DNA of 6,476 nucleotides from G020348385 sp964580235 (GTDB lineage: Bacteria; Acidobacteriota; Aminicenantia; Aminicenantales; Aminicenantaceae). Made by a program: the position numbers and the translations under genes. The notes below the pieces were generated by a model that worked only from the letters and a program-made list of their open reading frames with translations, was not told the origin of the DNA and did not search any database. Positions 1 through 6,273 of the stretch are shown here, piece after piece. Within the stretch, counting starts at the first letter, position 1, and every line of letters begins with the position of its first letter. Location of the stretch: contig CAZOJY010000155.1 in the NCBI GenBank assembly GCA_964580235.1, positions 1-6,476 of the forward strand, given 5' to 3'.

Positions 1-83
1 AGCGGAAGATCTTTCAAACGGGCTTTGAGTTCCTGTATCTTACCTTGGTTCGTTGTTGCAAGAAGAAGCCCCTCTTCAGTCAA
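1..83 (-). CDS. rdgB: RdgB/HAM1-family XTP/dITP diphosphatase, N-terminal fragment (runs off left edge)
   Basis: Only the first 27 codons are in the window. The frame from the TTG at 83 reads M-T-E-E-G-L-L-L-A-T-T-N-Q-G-K-I-Q-E-L-K and continues through residue P27 without a stop. Seen: the leading beta strand followed by A-T-x-N-x-G-K-x-x-E-L (T10, N12, K15, E18). Known: this is the N-terminal nucleotide-binding signature of the RdgB/HAM1/Ham1p family, which hydrolyses dITP, XTP and dUTP-like non-canonical nucleotides to monophosphates and keeps them out of DNA. The start is inferred: an in-frame TAA lies two codons upstream, there is no ATG or GTG in the frame, and TTG at 83 places the motif at the usual distance from the N-terminus. 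A weak GAG lies 7 bases before the TTG. The gene overlaps the mgtC stop by 8 bases, implying translational coupling. The C-terminal substrate-specificity residues cannot be seen. Confidence 0.8.
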   Translation of the reverse strand, partial: MTEEGLLLATTNQGKIQELKARLKDLP

Positions 84-723
84 TCTTTATCTCAAGAATA
101 CCGTCAAGGTTGAGGAGACTCCATTTGAATTTTTGCTCTTTCTCTTCCGGCGCAGGAAAGGAGAACTCGATCGTGTAAATATTCCCCTCCTCCTGATGGG
201 AGATTTCCTTGAACCTGATTCCTTCATGGAGGGCTGTTTTTTTTATATTAAGAAGAATATCCTTGGAATATTTGGCTTTAAGATGGTAGTGGTAAAGCGC
301 ATGCTTTAGGTACTGTGATTCCAACTGGCGGAAAATGACCAATGTGAGAATGATGATTCCCGTGAAAATGATGGCAATCAGATAATAACCGCCACCGATA
401 ACCAATCCTAACCCTGCCACAGCCCAAAGTGTGGCGGCTGAAGTCAGGCCGATGACGATTCCCTTTGCCTGAATAATTGTGCCGGCGCCGATGAATCCGA
501 TCCCGGTAATAACGCCTGCAGCAATGCGAGTCATATCACTGCTGCTTGCCTCCTTGCCCTGCAAAATAAGCTGAGAAAAGATCATCATCATGGTTGCGCC
601 TAAACAGATCAAAATATTCGTGCGGAATCCTGCAGGCTTCTGACTTGATTCCCTTTCGAAGCCTATTAATCCCCCCAGAGCAACGGCCAGGATGAGCTTA
701 AGCGTTATTTCTGCAATATCCAT
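76..723 (-). CDS. mgtC: MgtC/SapB-family inner-membrane protein with C-terminal cytoplasmic domain
   Basis: A 215-residue protein. Seen: an N-terminal hydrophobic region of about 4-5 membrane segments (residues 5-130). It carries the MgtC/SapB signatures G17-G-L-I-G-F-E-R-E25, A-G-F-R34-T-N at 31-36, D63-x-x-R-I-A-A-G, the Gly-rich segment I-T-G-I-G-F-I-G-A-G-T-I-I (72-84) and G-L-T-S-A-A-T-L-W (92-100). After about residue 135 it becomes charged and soluble, matching the C-terminal ACT-like domain of longer family members. Known: MgtC proteins are linked to growth in low Mg2+ and intramacrophage survival in Salmonella and Mycobacterium, where MgtC inhibits the F1Fo ATP synthase; many environmental homologues have no known role. 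The ATG follows a weak GGA 8 bases upstream. It lies 74 bases after the prenyltransferase gene and overlaps the next gene by 8 bases. Family assignment is firm; the physiological role here is not shown. Confidence 0.93.
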   Translation of the reverse strand: MDIAEITLKLILAVALGGLIGFERESSQKPAGFRTNILICLGATMMMIFSQLILQGKEASSSDMTRIAAGVITGIGFIGAGTIIQAKGIVIGLTSAATLWAVAGLGLVIGGGYYLIAIIFTGIIILTLVIFRQLESQYLKHALYHYHLKAKYSKDILLNIKKTALHEGIRFKEISHQEEGNIYTIEFSFPAPEEKEQKFKWSLLNLDGILEIKID

Positions 724-797
724 CTTATATTCCAGAGTTTGGATCTGCAGTTAATTTACCATAACTCCAACTTATAAAACAAGATTGACCTTAACGT

Positions 798-1706
798 CTA
801 TTGTCCGAGGGTATCGATGAAATAGGAAAGGGAAAACAGCAGGACAAGGAAAAAAGTATAGATGGTGAACGTAGGATGTTTGAGCAAACGTTCCGGCTCT
901 TCCATGGCTTCTTTCTCCTTGAGTGTTTTCCAGAAAATTAGGAAAAAATAGAAAAAGACAAATGGAGAAAAGTAGATAAAAGACTGGAGCCGATACAGAA
1001 TGGCAAATATAAAATAGCCGATAAAGAACAGGATAGCGCTCATAGCGATCCCGAAAGTCAAAGATTTTGTTGTGTATTTGCTAAGAGAAGATCTGTAACT
1101 TTCTGCTTTGTCTTTCAAAAGCCGGAACTCTGAGAGCCTTTTTGATATCATCAGAAAATTACCGAAAATCCACCAACTCAATAAAAGAGAAAGAGGGGGG
1201 AAAAGGTGAGGAGAGCAAAAGGCGTACCAGCCAATAAGGAATCGGATGGGATTGTTTGCGGATTCAGAGATAGAGTCCAGAAACGGTATATCTTTTGTCC
1301 GGATAGGTTTGATATTGTAAAGAAATCCAGCGACGAGAAGAGAGAGGAGAGCGAGAAAAAAGGGAAAGGAGAAAAGAAGATATGCGAGGATGAGGCTGAA
1401 CAAGCTGAGGATAATTCCATACACAAGAAGAGGAATTTTTTTGATTTTGCCGCTTACAAGGGGTCTGTTGCGCTTTGAAGGATGGTGAATATCAAACGGA
1501 GCATCGGCTATTTCGTTAATGATGTAATTGGCGGTGGAGATGGCCCATGTGAGAAAAAAGACAAAGAGGCACTTTGCGCAGAAAAATAAAACCGATGTGG
1601 ACGAAATTGTTTCCCTGTGCAAAAAAAAGAAAGCGGCAACGCCCGAAAAGATGGCCAGGCTTCTGGGCCATCTTTCCAGCCGCATGGCGTTAAGATAAGG
1701 ATTCAT
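798..1706 (-). CDS. UbiA-superfamily prenyltransferase, decaprenyl-phosphate phosphoribosyltransferase-like
   Basis: A 302-residue polytopic protein with about 8-9 hydrophobic segments. Seen: the first catalytic aspartate motif N64-E-x-x-D68-x-x-x-D72 followed by H-P-S-K-R-N-R-P-L (75-83). The D-x-x-H-P-x-K-R-x-R-P string is characteristic of the DPPR-synthase branch (mycobacterial Rv3806c) rather than ubiquinone or menaquinone UbiA. The second motif region is Y130-N-I-K-P followed by D139-I-P-F-L-D144-S and P153-I-R-F. Known: DPPR synthases move 5-phosphoribose from PRPP to polyprenyl phosphate, making a lipid-linked pentose donor for cell-envelope glycans. Odd: the usual N-D is N-E here, and the second motif is replaced by an E/N-rich S-E-S-A-N-N. 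The start codon is one base after the methyltransferase stop (TAA-A-ATG), so the two are probably translationally coupled. The actual acceptor and donor could differ; the superfamily is certain and the subfamily likely. Confidence 0.85.
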   Translation of the reverse strand: MNPYLNAMRLERWPRSLAIFSGVAAFFFLHRETISSTSVLFFCAKCLFVFFLTWAISTANYIINEIADAPFDIHHPSKRNRPLVSGKIKKIPLLVYGIILSLFSLILAYLLFSFPFFLALLSLLVAGFLYNIKPIRTKDIPFLDSISESANNPIRFLIGWYAFCSPHLFPPLSLLLSWWIFGNFLMISKRLSEFRLLKDKAESYRSSLSKYTTKSLTFGIAMSAILFFIGYFIFAILYRLQSFIYFSPFVFFYFFLIFWKTLKEKEAMEEPERLLKHPTFTIYTFFLVLLFSLSYFIDTLGQ

Positions 1707-1707
1707 T

Positions 1708-2610
1708 TTAGTTATCTTTAGAGGCGTATATTTCGAAAGAATCTCGAAGGACTAATTTTATCGGAATTTTCTTCCAGAAAGAAGCCAAAAAATGGTTTTT
1801 TAGTAAAAAATCGAGGCCAGGCTTTCGGGAAAGCAGATAATGCAGGCTGAAAGTCCAGGAATATTTTCGCATCTTTATAATACGAAAACCCGCCTTCTGC
1901 AGAAGGAAATCCAAACTTTTCTTGGAGAAATAACTCAGGTGACCGGGTCGAAAGTGCCACCATTTTTGTCCCATGATTCTTGCAGCAAAACTGTTTATAT
2001 CAGGAGTAACAAGACAAAGAGTCCCCCCAGGCATAAGTATTTTTCGGGCTGTTGAAATAGCATCAAATGGATGAGGAACATGCTCTATAAAATCCACCAT
2101 GGTCACCACCGTGTGAAGCTTTTCTTGCAAAGAAACGGTTTCGAAAACTCCTTCTTGAATTGTGAGATTGTATCTTTCTCGGGCGACACGGACGGCCCAT
2201 GAGCTGGGTTCGATGCCTCCCACATTCCATCCCCGTTCCCGTGAAAGATTCAGCAGAATTCCCGTTGCCGCACCGACGTCGAAAAGGAACCCTCGCTCCG
2301 GATGGATTTTATCCAGCGTTTTAAGGATCTTTCTGAAGTTCTTTGACCGGCCTTTGGCCTCCTTTTGATATAGGGGATCTTCGGTTTTGCTGTACAGGGA
2401 TTGGATGAATTCCTCCGAAGGACAAGGATTGGCAAAGATGTGGGAGCAGTTGCGGCATTGGCTGAGATCCCAAATTTTGCCGTAATTGCTGTCTGTGATT
2501 TTGATATAGTCTTCGCTCAGGCTTGCAGCATCCAGAGTCCTTGTTTTGTGGGGAGCCAAAGATGAGCTGAAGCAGACCGGACATGCTTTGAAGTACTCAA
2601 ATTTTGCCAG
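1708..2610 (-). CDS. Zinc-ribbon class I SAM-dependent methyltransferase (CTG start proposed)
   Basis: With the proposed start the protein is 300 residues. Seen: an N-terminal four-cysteine knuckle, C10-P-V-C13 and C52-R-N-C55. A Rossmann methyltransferase domain follows, with motif I D111-V-G-A-A-T-G117, the acidic loop G-I-E134-P, motif D173-F-I-E-H177-V, post-motif P-G-G and P222-G-H-L-S-Y-F-S. This layout matches the Methyltransf_23-like proteins often found in polysaccharide and lipid-glycan clusters. The start was chosen because TTG at 2559 would discard the first CxxC. The only in-frame near-cognate codon with a good Shine-Dalgarno is CTG at 2610 (AGGAG 7 bases upstream), and a TAG in this frame lies 15 codons further upstream. 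The substrate is unknown. It sits 10 bases after the peptidase stop and one base before the UbiA start, so a shared pathway with UbiA is plausible but inferred. Confidence 0.9.
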   Translation of the reverse strand: MAKFEYFKACPVCFSSSLAPHKTRTLDAASLSEDYIKITDSNYGKIWDLSQCRNCSHIFANPCPSEEFIQSLYSKTEDPLYQKEAKGRSKNFRKILKTLDKIHPERGFLFDVGAATGILLNLSRERGWNVGGIEPSSWAVRVARERYNLTIQEGVFETVSLQEKLHTVVTMVDFIEHVPHPFDAISTARKILMPGGTLCLVTPDINSFAARIMGQKWWHFRPGHLSYFSKKSLDFLLQKAGFRIIKMRKYSWTFSLHYLLSRKPGLDFLLKNHFLASFWKKIPIKLVLRDSFEIYASKDN

Positions 2611-2617
2611 TCTTTTT

Positions 2618-2622
2618 CTCCT
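2618..2622 (-). promoter_or_regulatory. Shine-Dalgarno AGGAG supporting the CTG start of the methyltransferase
   Basis: On the minus strand the peptidase stop is immediately followed by this site (G-G-TAG-GAG), so the Shine-Dalgarno shares bases with the TAG at 2623-2621. The spacer to CTG at 2610 is 7 bases. The arrangement suggests that ribosomes finishing the peptidase re-initiate on the methyltransferase. Confidence 0.6.
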
Positions 2623-4819
2623 ACCGGTCCAGAAAATGTTTAAACCAGAAATCTATGTAATGGCGGTTGGAATGTTCCCTTTTTTCCCTTCTTGTCCCGT
2701 GTTTCTGGTCAGGGTAGATCATGAATCCGAACGTCGATTTTCCTAAGTCCATTAATTTGCTTATAAGCTGGACCGTATTCTGCATGTGAACATTGTCATC
2801 CAGGTTTCCATGAGACATGAAAAGAATTCCTTTTAATTTGTGAGCATGGGTCATCACGGCCCCGAATTTGTATCCATCCGGGTTGTCGATTGGCCTATCC
2901 ATGTAACGCTCCGTGTAAACAGTATCGTATAACCGCCAATCTGTGACCGAAGACCGGGCATATCCGTGTGTGAAATAATCGGCCCCGTAGGTCAGAGCCA
3001 TGCAGGTTGTGTATCCTCCATAACTTCCGCCCGTTATCCCGATCCGTTTCTTATCCACGAAGGCTTTTTTGTGGAGCCATTTGACACCCTGGATGAGGTC
3101 AAACATTTCCCACTTTCCCAGGTTGCGAAACATCAGAGACATTCCTTTTTTCCCAAAATGGCCGGAGCCCCGATGGTCGATGGCAAACACGATGATTCCT
3201 TCCTGGGCGAGAAAGAGCTGGGAAAGGCGAGGGTAAGAATTTGAAACGTCGCTCGAGCCGGGTCCGCCGTAAATCATAAAAAGGACAGGATAGATTTTGT
3301 TTGTGTTAAAATCAGGAGGAAGAATCCAGAAAGCCGGGAGATTGCGGCCATCTTCGGTGGTGATCGTGAAAAGCTCTTTTTTGCCGATGGGATACTCATC
3401 CACAAGGCTTGTGCGGCTGTCTGCGATGTTTCGGACAAGTGTCCCATCTGTACGCATGAGGTCTAAGCGTGAGGGCGTTGAGATGTTCGAATATCGGTCG
3501 AGGAAAAAAGTTCCTCCGGGAGAAACATCCGCACGGTGAGAGCCTGACTTTCGGGTAAGACGCCTCAAGCCTGTCCCATCCCAATTTATTCGATAGAGCT
3601 GCGTCTCTGTTGTCTGGTCCTTTCTGGCATGGAAAAAGATCCGTTTGTTTTCCTCATCCACGAGGGAAATATTTGTGACCGTCCATTCTCCCTCAGTCAG
3701 CCTCTTTTTTTGATTTCCTTCAAGATCGTAGATGTAGAGATGTTGCCAACCGTCGCGGTCGCTTCGAAGCAGAAAACCGCTTCCGTCTTTAAAAAAGACT
3801 AAATCGTCGAAAAATTCAACCCAGGTGGATTGGTTTTCATCATAGAGCTCCTTTTTTTCTCCGGTTTCGAGATCCATCGCGTAAATTTTTATATTAGTCT
3901 GGTCCCGATTCATCCACTGAAAGGTTAATCTAGAGGAATCCCTGAGCCAAAAGGGCCAGGCTACATAATGGTCAGCCCTTTCCTCAATGTCGGCCCAGAT
4001 AACTTTTCCCCCTATTGCCGAGGCGACTCCAAGTTTGACATAGGGATTGGGATCTCCGGCTTTGGGATAACGCTCGATTTCCAGCTGGCCGTGATCTCCT
4101 TCGGAACTGAAGAGAGGGAAGGTGGGAACAGGAGTGTCATCGAAACGCAGGAAAGCAATCTTTTGGCTGTCCGGAGACCACCAGAAAGCTGCATGGCGGG
4201 ATCCGCGCCCGAGAATTTCTTCGTAATACACCCAGGAAGCCCAACCATTATAAATAGTTTTCGATCCATCATTTGTGAGTTGGTATTCCAGTCCACTTGC
4301 AATATCCAGCGAATAAAGATTGTGATCGCGGGTGAAAGCGATAAATTTTCCATCAGGAGAGAAACGGGGATTCCGTTCCTCGCTGACCGTAGCGGTCAAG
4401 CGCTTGAAAGAATTATTCGCTCGTGAATAGTAATACAGATCTCCTTTGTCAGCGAAAAGAAAACCGGTATAATCGCTGGTGGAGCCAACGTGTTGCGAAG
4501 CTCGGATACCCTTTGGTAGGGCCTTCTGGATTTGGCTATAGTCCAGGAATAGTGTTTTTGTGTCTTTTGCTGCATTCATTTTAAACAACTTCTGGGAATT
4601 GGCCATTTCGCCTCTTTCTATAACGAGGTAATGGATGTCATCCAACCACCCGCGGATAGAAGGAAGAGACTGGAACAACCCGGGCTTTGCATTCAGATAT
4701 GCTTGGTCGTAGGTGATTTTTTTTATGTTTTTTTGAGCCTCCGTAATTGGGAGGGTCGAAAGAAAAATGAAACAGAATATAAAAATTCCGGGAATAATGA
4801 ACTGTTTTTTATGATGCAT
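2621..4819 (-). CDS. Secreted S9B family peptidase, dipeptidyl-peptidase-IV-like
   Basis: A 732-residue protein, the normal length for bacterial DPP-IV homologues. Seen: an N-terminal signal peptide (K4-K5, hydrophobic core about 7-22, likely signal peptidase I cut after T-E-A28). An eight-bladed-propeller-type region follows (about 60-460, with repeated F-S-P-D-G-K and S-P-D-S-Q-K signatures), then an alpha/beta hydrolase domain (about 490-732). Catalytic residues: S599 in G-G-S-Y-G-G, D674 in H-G-N-L-D-D-N-V-H, and H707 in D-Q-K-H-G. Family-specific residues are also visible: oxyanion Y517 (Y-G-G-P-G-S), E200-E201 in W-V-Y-Y-E-E (the double-Glu anchor for the peptide amino terminus), and Y635/Y639 in V-Y-T-E-R-Y-M, matching the S1-pocket tyrosines. 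Known: such enzymes release Xaa-Pro or Xaa-Ala dipeptides from peptide N-termini. All catalytic and anchor residues are intact, so activity is likely. A GGAG lies 9 bases before the ATG and a promoter lies upstream. Confidence 0.96.
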   Translation of the reverse strand: MHHKKQFIIPGIFIFCFIFLSTLPITEAQKNIKKITYDQAYLNAKPGLFQSLPSIRGWLDDIHYLVIERGEMANSQKLFKMNAAKDTKTLFLDYSQIQKALPKGIRASQHVGSTSDYTGFLFADKGDLYYYSRANNSFKRLTATVSEERNPRFSPDGKFIAFTRDHNLYSLDIASGLEYQLTNDGSKTIYNGWASWVYYEEILGRGSRHAAFWWSPDSQKIAFLRFDDTPVPTFPLFSSEGDHGQLEIERYPKAGDPNPYVKLGVASAIGGKVIWADIEERADHYVAWPFWLRDSSRLTFQWMNRDQTNIKIYAMDLETGEKKELYDENQSTWVEFFDDLVFFKDGSGFLLRSDRDGWQHLYIYDLEGNQKKRLTEGEWTVTNISLVDEENKRIFFHARKDQTTETQLYRINWDGTGLRRLTRKSGSHRADVSPGGTFFLDRYSNISTPSRLDLMRTDGTLVRNIADSRTSLVDEYPIGKKELFTITTEDGRNLPAFWILPPDFNTNKIYPVLFMIYGGPGSSDVSNSYPRLSQLFLAQEGIIVFAIDHRGSGHFGKKGMSLMFRNLGKWEMFDLIQGVKWLHKKAFVDKKRIGITGGSYGGYTTCMALTYGADYFTHGYARSSVTDWRLYDTVYTERYMDRPIDNPDGYKFGAVMTHAHKLKGILFMSHGNLDDNVHMQNTVQLISKLMDLGKSTFGFMIYPDQKHGTRREKREHSNRHYIDFWFKHFLDR

Positions 4820-4828
4820 TCTTCATCA

Positions 4829-4832
4829 CTCC
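4829..4832 (-). promoter_or_regulatory. Ribosome binding site GGAG of the S9 peptidase
   Basis: GGAG lies 9 bases upstream of the ATG at 4819 on the minus strand. It supports this start, which also gives a well-formed signal peptide. Confidence 0.6.
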
Positions 4833-4840
4833 ATTAAGAA

Positions 4841-4879
4841 ATTATATGAGTATTTAACACTACCAAAGACGAATGTCAA
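4841..4879 (-). promoter_or_regulatory. Putative sigma-70 promoter of the peptidase-methyltransferase-UbiA operon
   Basis: On the minus strand a perfect TTGACA (4879-4874) is followed after 16 bases by TTAAAT (4857-4852), which matches the -10 consensus at 4 of 6. A perfect TATAAT lies at 4846-4841, but 27 bases from this -35, so it could only serve an independent promoter or be a coincidental AT-rich motif. The site lies 22-60 bases before the peptidase start in the only sizeable gap upstream of that gene. Inferred from consensus match alone. Confidence 0.5.
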
Positions 4880-4980
4880 ACACTCGCGAAATTGGGAATA
4901 GCGGCTTCATTATAAGGTAAATCTTGGTATATTTAAGGATTTCCAGCCGGGAGGAATTGAAACGGAGGACACAAAGATGC

Positions 4981-5325
4981 CTAGAGTTCCAGTTCCATTT
5001 TTTCCAAAATAAGCTCTGTTCCTTTGAGAGTTTTTAAATCCTGCGACCCACAATGGAGACAGATGAAAACAAAATCTTCTTTGGTCATGGTTTTGCCGCA
5101 TGTGTTGCACTGGATTTTCAAGGGAACCTCTATGATTTTCAGCCCCGCATTATTAGCGATAGTGCCTTTTTTGTAGATATCAAATGCGGTTATTAAAAAA
5201 TCCGCAACTACACCGGAGAGTTTGCCGACCTGAAGTTTCACAGAAATAATCTTTTTTGATCCTTTTTCTTTAGCTTTCTCCTCCATGATTTCGAAAAGGC
5301 TGGAAACAATGGAGAGTTCATGCAT
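4981..5325 (-). CDS. hypA: HypA, nickel metallochaperone for NiFe-hydrogenase maturation
   Basis: A 114-residue protein, typical HypA length. Seen: N-terminal M-H-E-L-S-I-V (H2 and E3 are the nickel-binding end of the family), the L-x-V-G-x-L-S-G-V-V motif (31-40), and a zinc site C73-x-x-C76 ... C89-x-x-C92. Known: HypA (HybF) binds nickel through the N-terminus and passes it, together with HypB, to the precursor of the hydrogenase large subunit in the cytoplasm; the zinc domain is structural. The start codon overlaps the hypB terminator (ATG-CA-TGA), with no Shine-Dalgarno of its own visible, so translation is probably coupled to hypB. HypA also supplies nickel to urease in some bacteria, but no urease gene is in view. 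Identification is firm. Confidence 0.96.
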   Translation of the reverse strand: MHELSIVSSLFEIMEEKAKEKGSKKIISVKLQVGKLSGVVADFLITAFDIYKKGTIANNAGLKIIEVPLKIQCNTCGKTMTKEDFVFICLHCGSQDLKTLKGTELILEKMELEL

Positions 5326-5989
5326 TTTGGCTTAGAAGCTTATGATGGGTGGCAATGAAAAATTCGACAAGTTCTTCAACACCGTCATCTTTCAAAGAAG
5401 AAGTCACAAAAATATTCAGTTTGGGATTGATATCCAGCGCTTCTTTTTGTGCCCGTTCCTTGTCGAAAAGCATCAAGGAAAGAAGGTCTGATTTAGTGAG
5501 AATGAGGCAGTCCGAAGTCGTGAAGGCTTTTGGGTATTTTTTCGGCTTGTCGTCCCCTTCGGGGACAGACAATAGAACGCATCTTAGATTTTCACCGAGA
5601 TCGTAGCTTGCCGGACAGACGAGATTCCCGACGTTTTCGATAAAAAGGAAATCCAGATCTGGGGGGATTTCTGAAAAAAGTTTACCAATCATTTTGGCCT
5701 CCAGATGGCAGGCCCCGCCAGTTATGATTTGCCAGGCAAGAATTCCCTTGGCCCTTATTCGTTCGGCATCTCTTTCCGTTTCTATGTCCCCTTCTATCAC
5801 GGCCATCTTATATTTGGGTCCTAAGTGTTCGGCTATCCTTTCAAGAAGAGTTGTCTTTCCTGCTCCCGGGGAACTCATGAAATTTATGGTCAATATACCT
5901 TTTTGCGTCAGTTTATCTCGAATCTCTGAGGCAATTTTTTTGTTCGATCCAAGAAGGTCTTCGAGCACCAAGATTTCTTTTTTTTTCAT
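5318..5989 (-). CDS. hypB: HypB, GTPase for nickel insertion into NiFe hydrogenase
   Basis: A 223-residue G3E/SIMIBI GTPase. Seen: Walker A S39-S-P-G-A-G-K-T46, E66-G-D68 (switch I), the metal-site segment G-G-A-C94-H95-L-E-A, E118-N-V-G-N-L-V-C125-P-A, and a guanine-specificity element T165-K-S-D168-L. C94, H95 and C125 correspond to the G-domain Ni/Zn ligands at the dimer interface. Known: GTP hydrolysis by the HypB dimer drives nickel hand-over with HypA. Odd: the N-terminus is short and lacks both the histidine-rich stretch and the CxxCGC high-affinity nickel motif found in some homologues, so only the interface metal site remains. The fourth G motif is T-K-x-D rather than N-K-x-D. The ATG has only a distant GAGGA (12 bases). 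It overlaps hypA by 8 bases. The hydrogenase it serves must lie elsewhere. Confidence 0.96.
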   Translation of the reverse strand: MKKKEILVLEDLLGSNKKIASEIRDKLTQKGILTINFMSSPGAGKTTLLERIAEHLGPKYKMAVIEGDIETERDAERIRAKGILAWQIITGGACHLEAKMIGKLFSEIPPDLDFLFIENVGNLVCPASYDLGENLRCVLLSVPEGDDKPKKYPKAFTTSDCLILTKSDLLSLMLFDKERAQKEALDINPKLNIFVTSSLKDDGVEELVEFFIATHHKLLSQNA

Positions 5990-6271
5990 AGTATAGATAA
6001 ATCCTCAGCTTTGACTATACATGTTTTTGGCAGAAACAGCTATGATGTTGATGGGACTCATATAGAATTGTGAGCCGATAAAATTTTGAAGTTAGTCCGG
6101 TTGAACAAAAAATGATTGGCCCACAACTTTTTTTTGTTAATTTTTGGTTATGGAAGCATTTCTCTTTCTGTGATACCCAAACAAAAAGCTTCTTATCGGC
6201 TTTTAGGGATGGTTTTGTTCAAGTGAAGATTTTTGACGCCATTCCCTCACCATCCTTCTCGGCGGCTCTGA
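5990..6271. other. Non-coding upstream region of hypBA, AT-rich
   Basis: I see no convincing gene on either strand. The stretch 6101-6200 is only 33% G+C. Visible structures are a 9-base perfect inverted repeat (AACAAAAAA at 6104-6112, TTTTTTGTT at 6130-6138), and an AT-rich stem AAAAGC (6184-6189) / GCTTTT (6199-6204) with a 9-base loop. Neither has the GC-rich stem of a strong intrinsic terminator. The region must contain the hypB promoter, but I could not pick a -35/-10 pair with confidence. An open plus-strand frame begins with an ATG at 6112, but its translation has no recognisable domain and it crosses the repeat at 6274-6340, so it is not called. Confidence 0.5.
6066..6086. promoter_or_regulatory. 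Possible LacI-family-type operator upstream of hypB
   Basis: The half-site AATTGTGAGC (6066-6075) is identical to that of the E. coli lac operator O1, and the 21-base window as a whole agrees at 18 positions. It lies about 77 bases upstream of the hypB ATG, near where a promoter would be. It is called only from string similarity. No regulator gene is in the window, and it could be coincidence. Confidence 0.2.
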
Positions 6272-6273
6272 AT

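Noticed and set aside
25..309. Open plus-strand frame opposite mgtC and the RdgB start
   Set aside because: Antisense to two recognised genes, with low-complexity aromatic and basic content and no family resemblance.
2557..2559. TTG as start of the methyltransferase
   Set aside because: It truncates the zinc ribbon by removing C-P-V-C and has no good Shine-Dalgarno, whereas CTG at 2610 has AGGAG at 7 bases.
3968..4426. Open plus-strand frame of 152 codons opposite the peptidase
   Set aside because: It lies wholly inside the well-supported peptidase gene, has no recognisable domain, and is best explained as a shadow of its codon use.
4916..4944. Terminator hairpin after hypA (GGTAAATC pairing with GATTTCC)
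   Set aside because: Seven pairs with a bulge, a 14-base loop, low G+C and no following T run on the transcribed strand; too weak to call.
6030..6090. Cloning-vector or lacZ-leader contamination
   Set aside because: The two lac-like strings are in the wrong order and spacing relative to each other, and the flanking bases do not match a lac region.
6184..6204. Rho-independent terminator (AAAAGC / GCTTTT stem)
   Set aside because: The stem is AT-rich and six pairs only, and there is no gene ending next to it on either strand.
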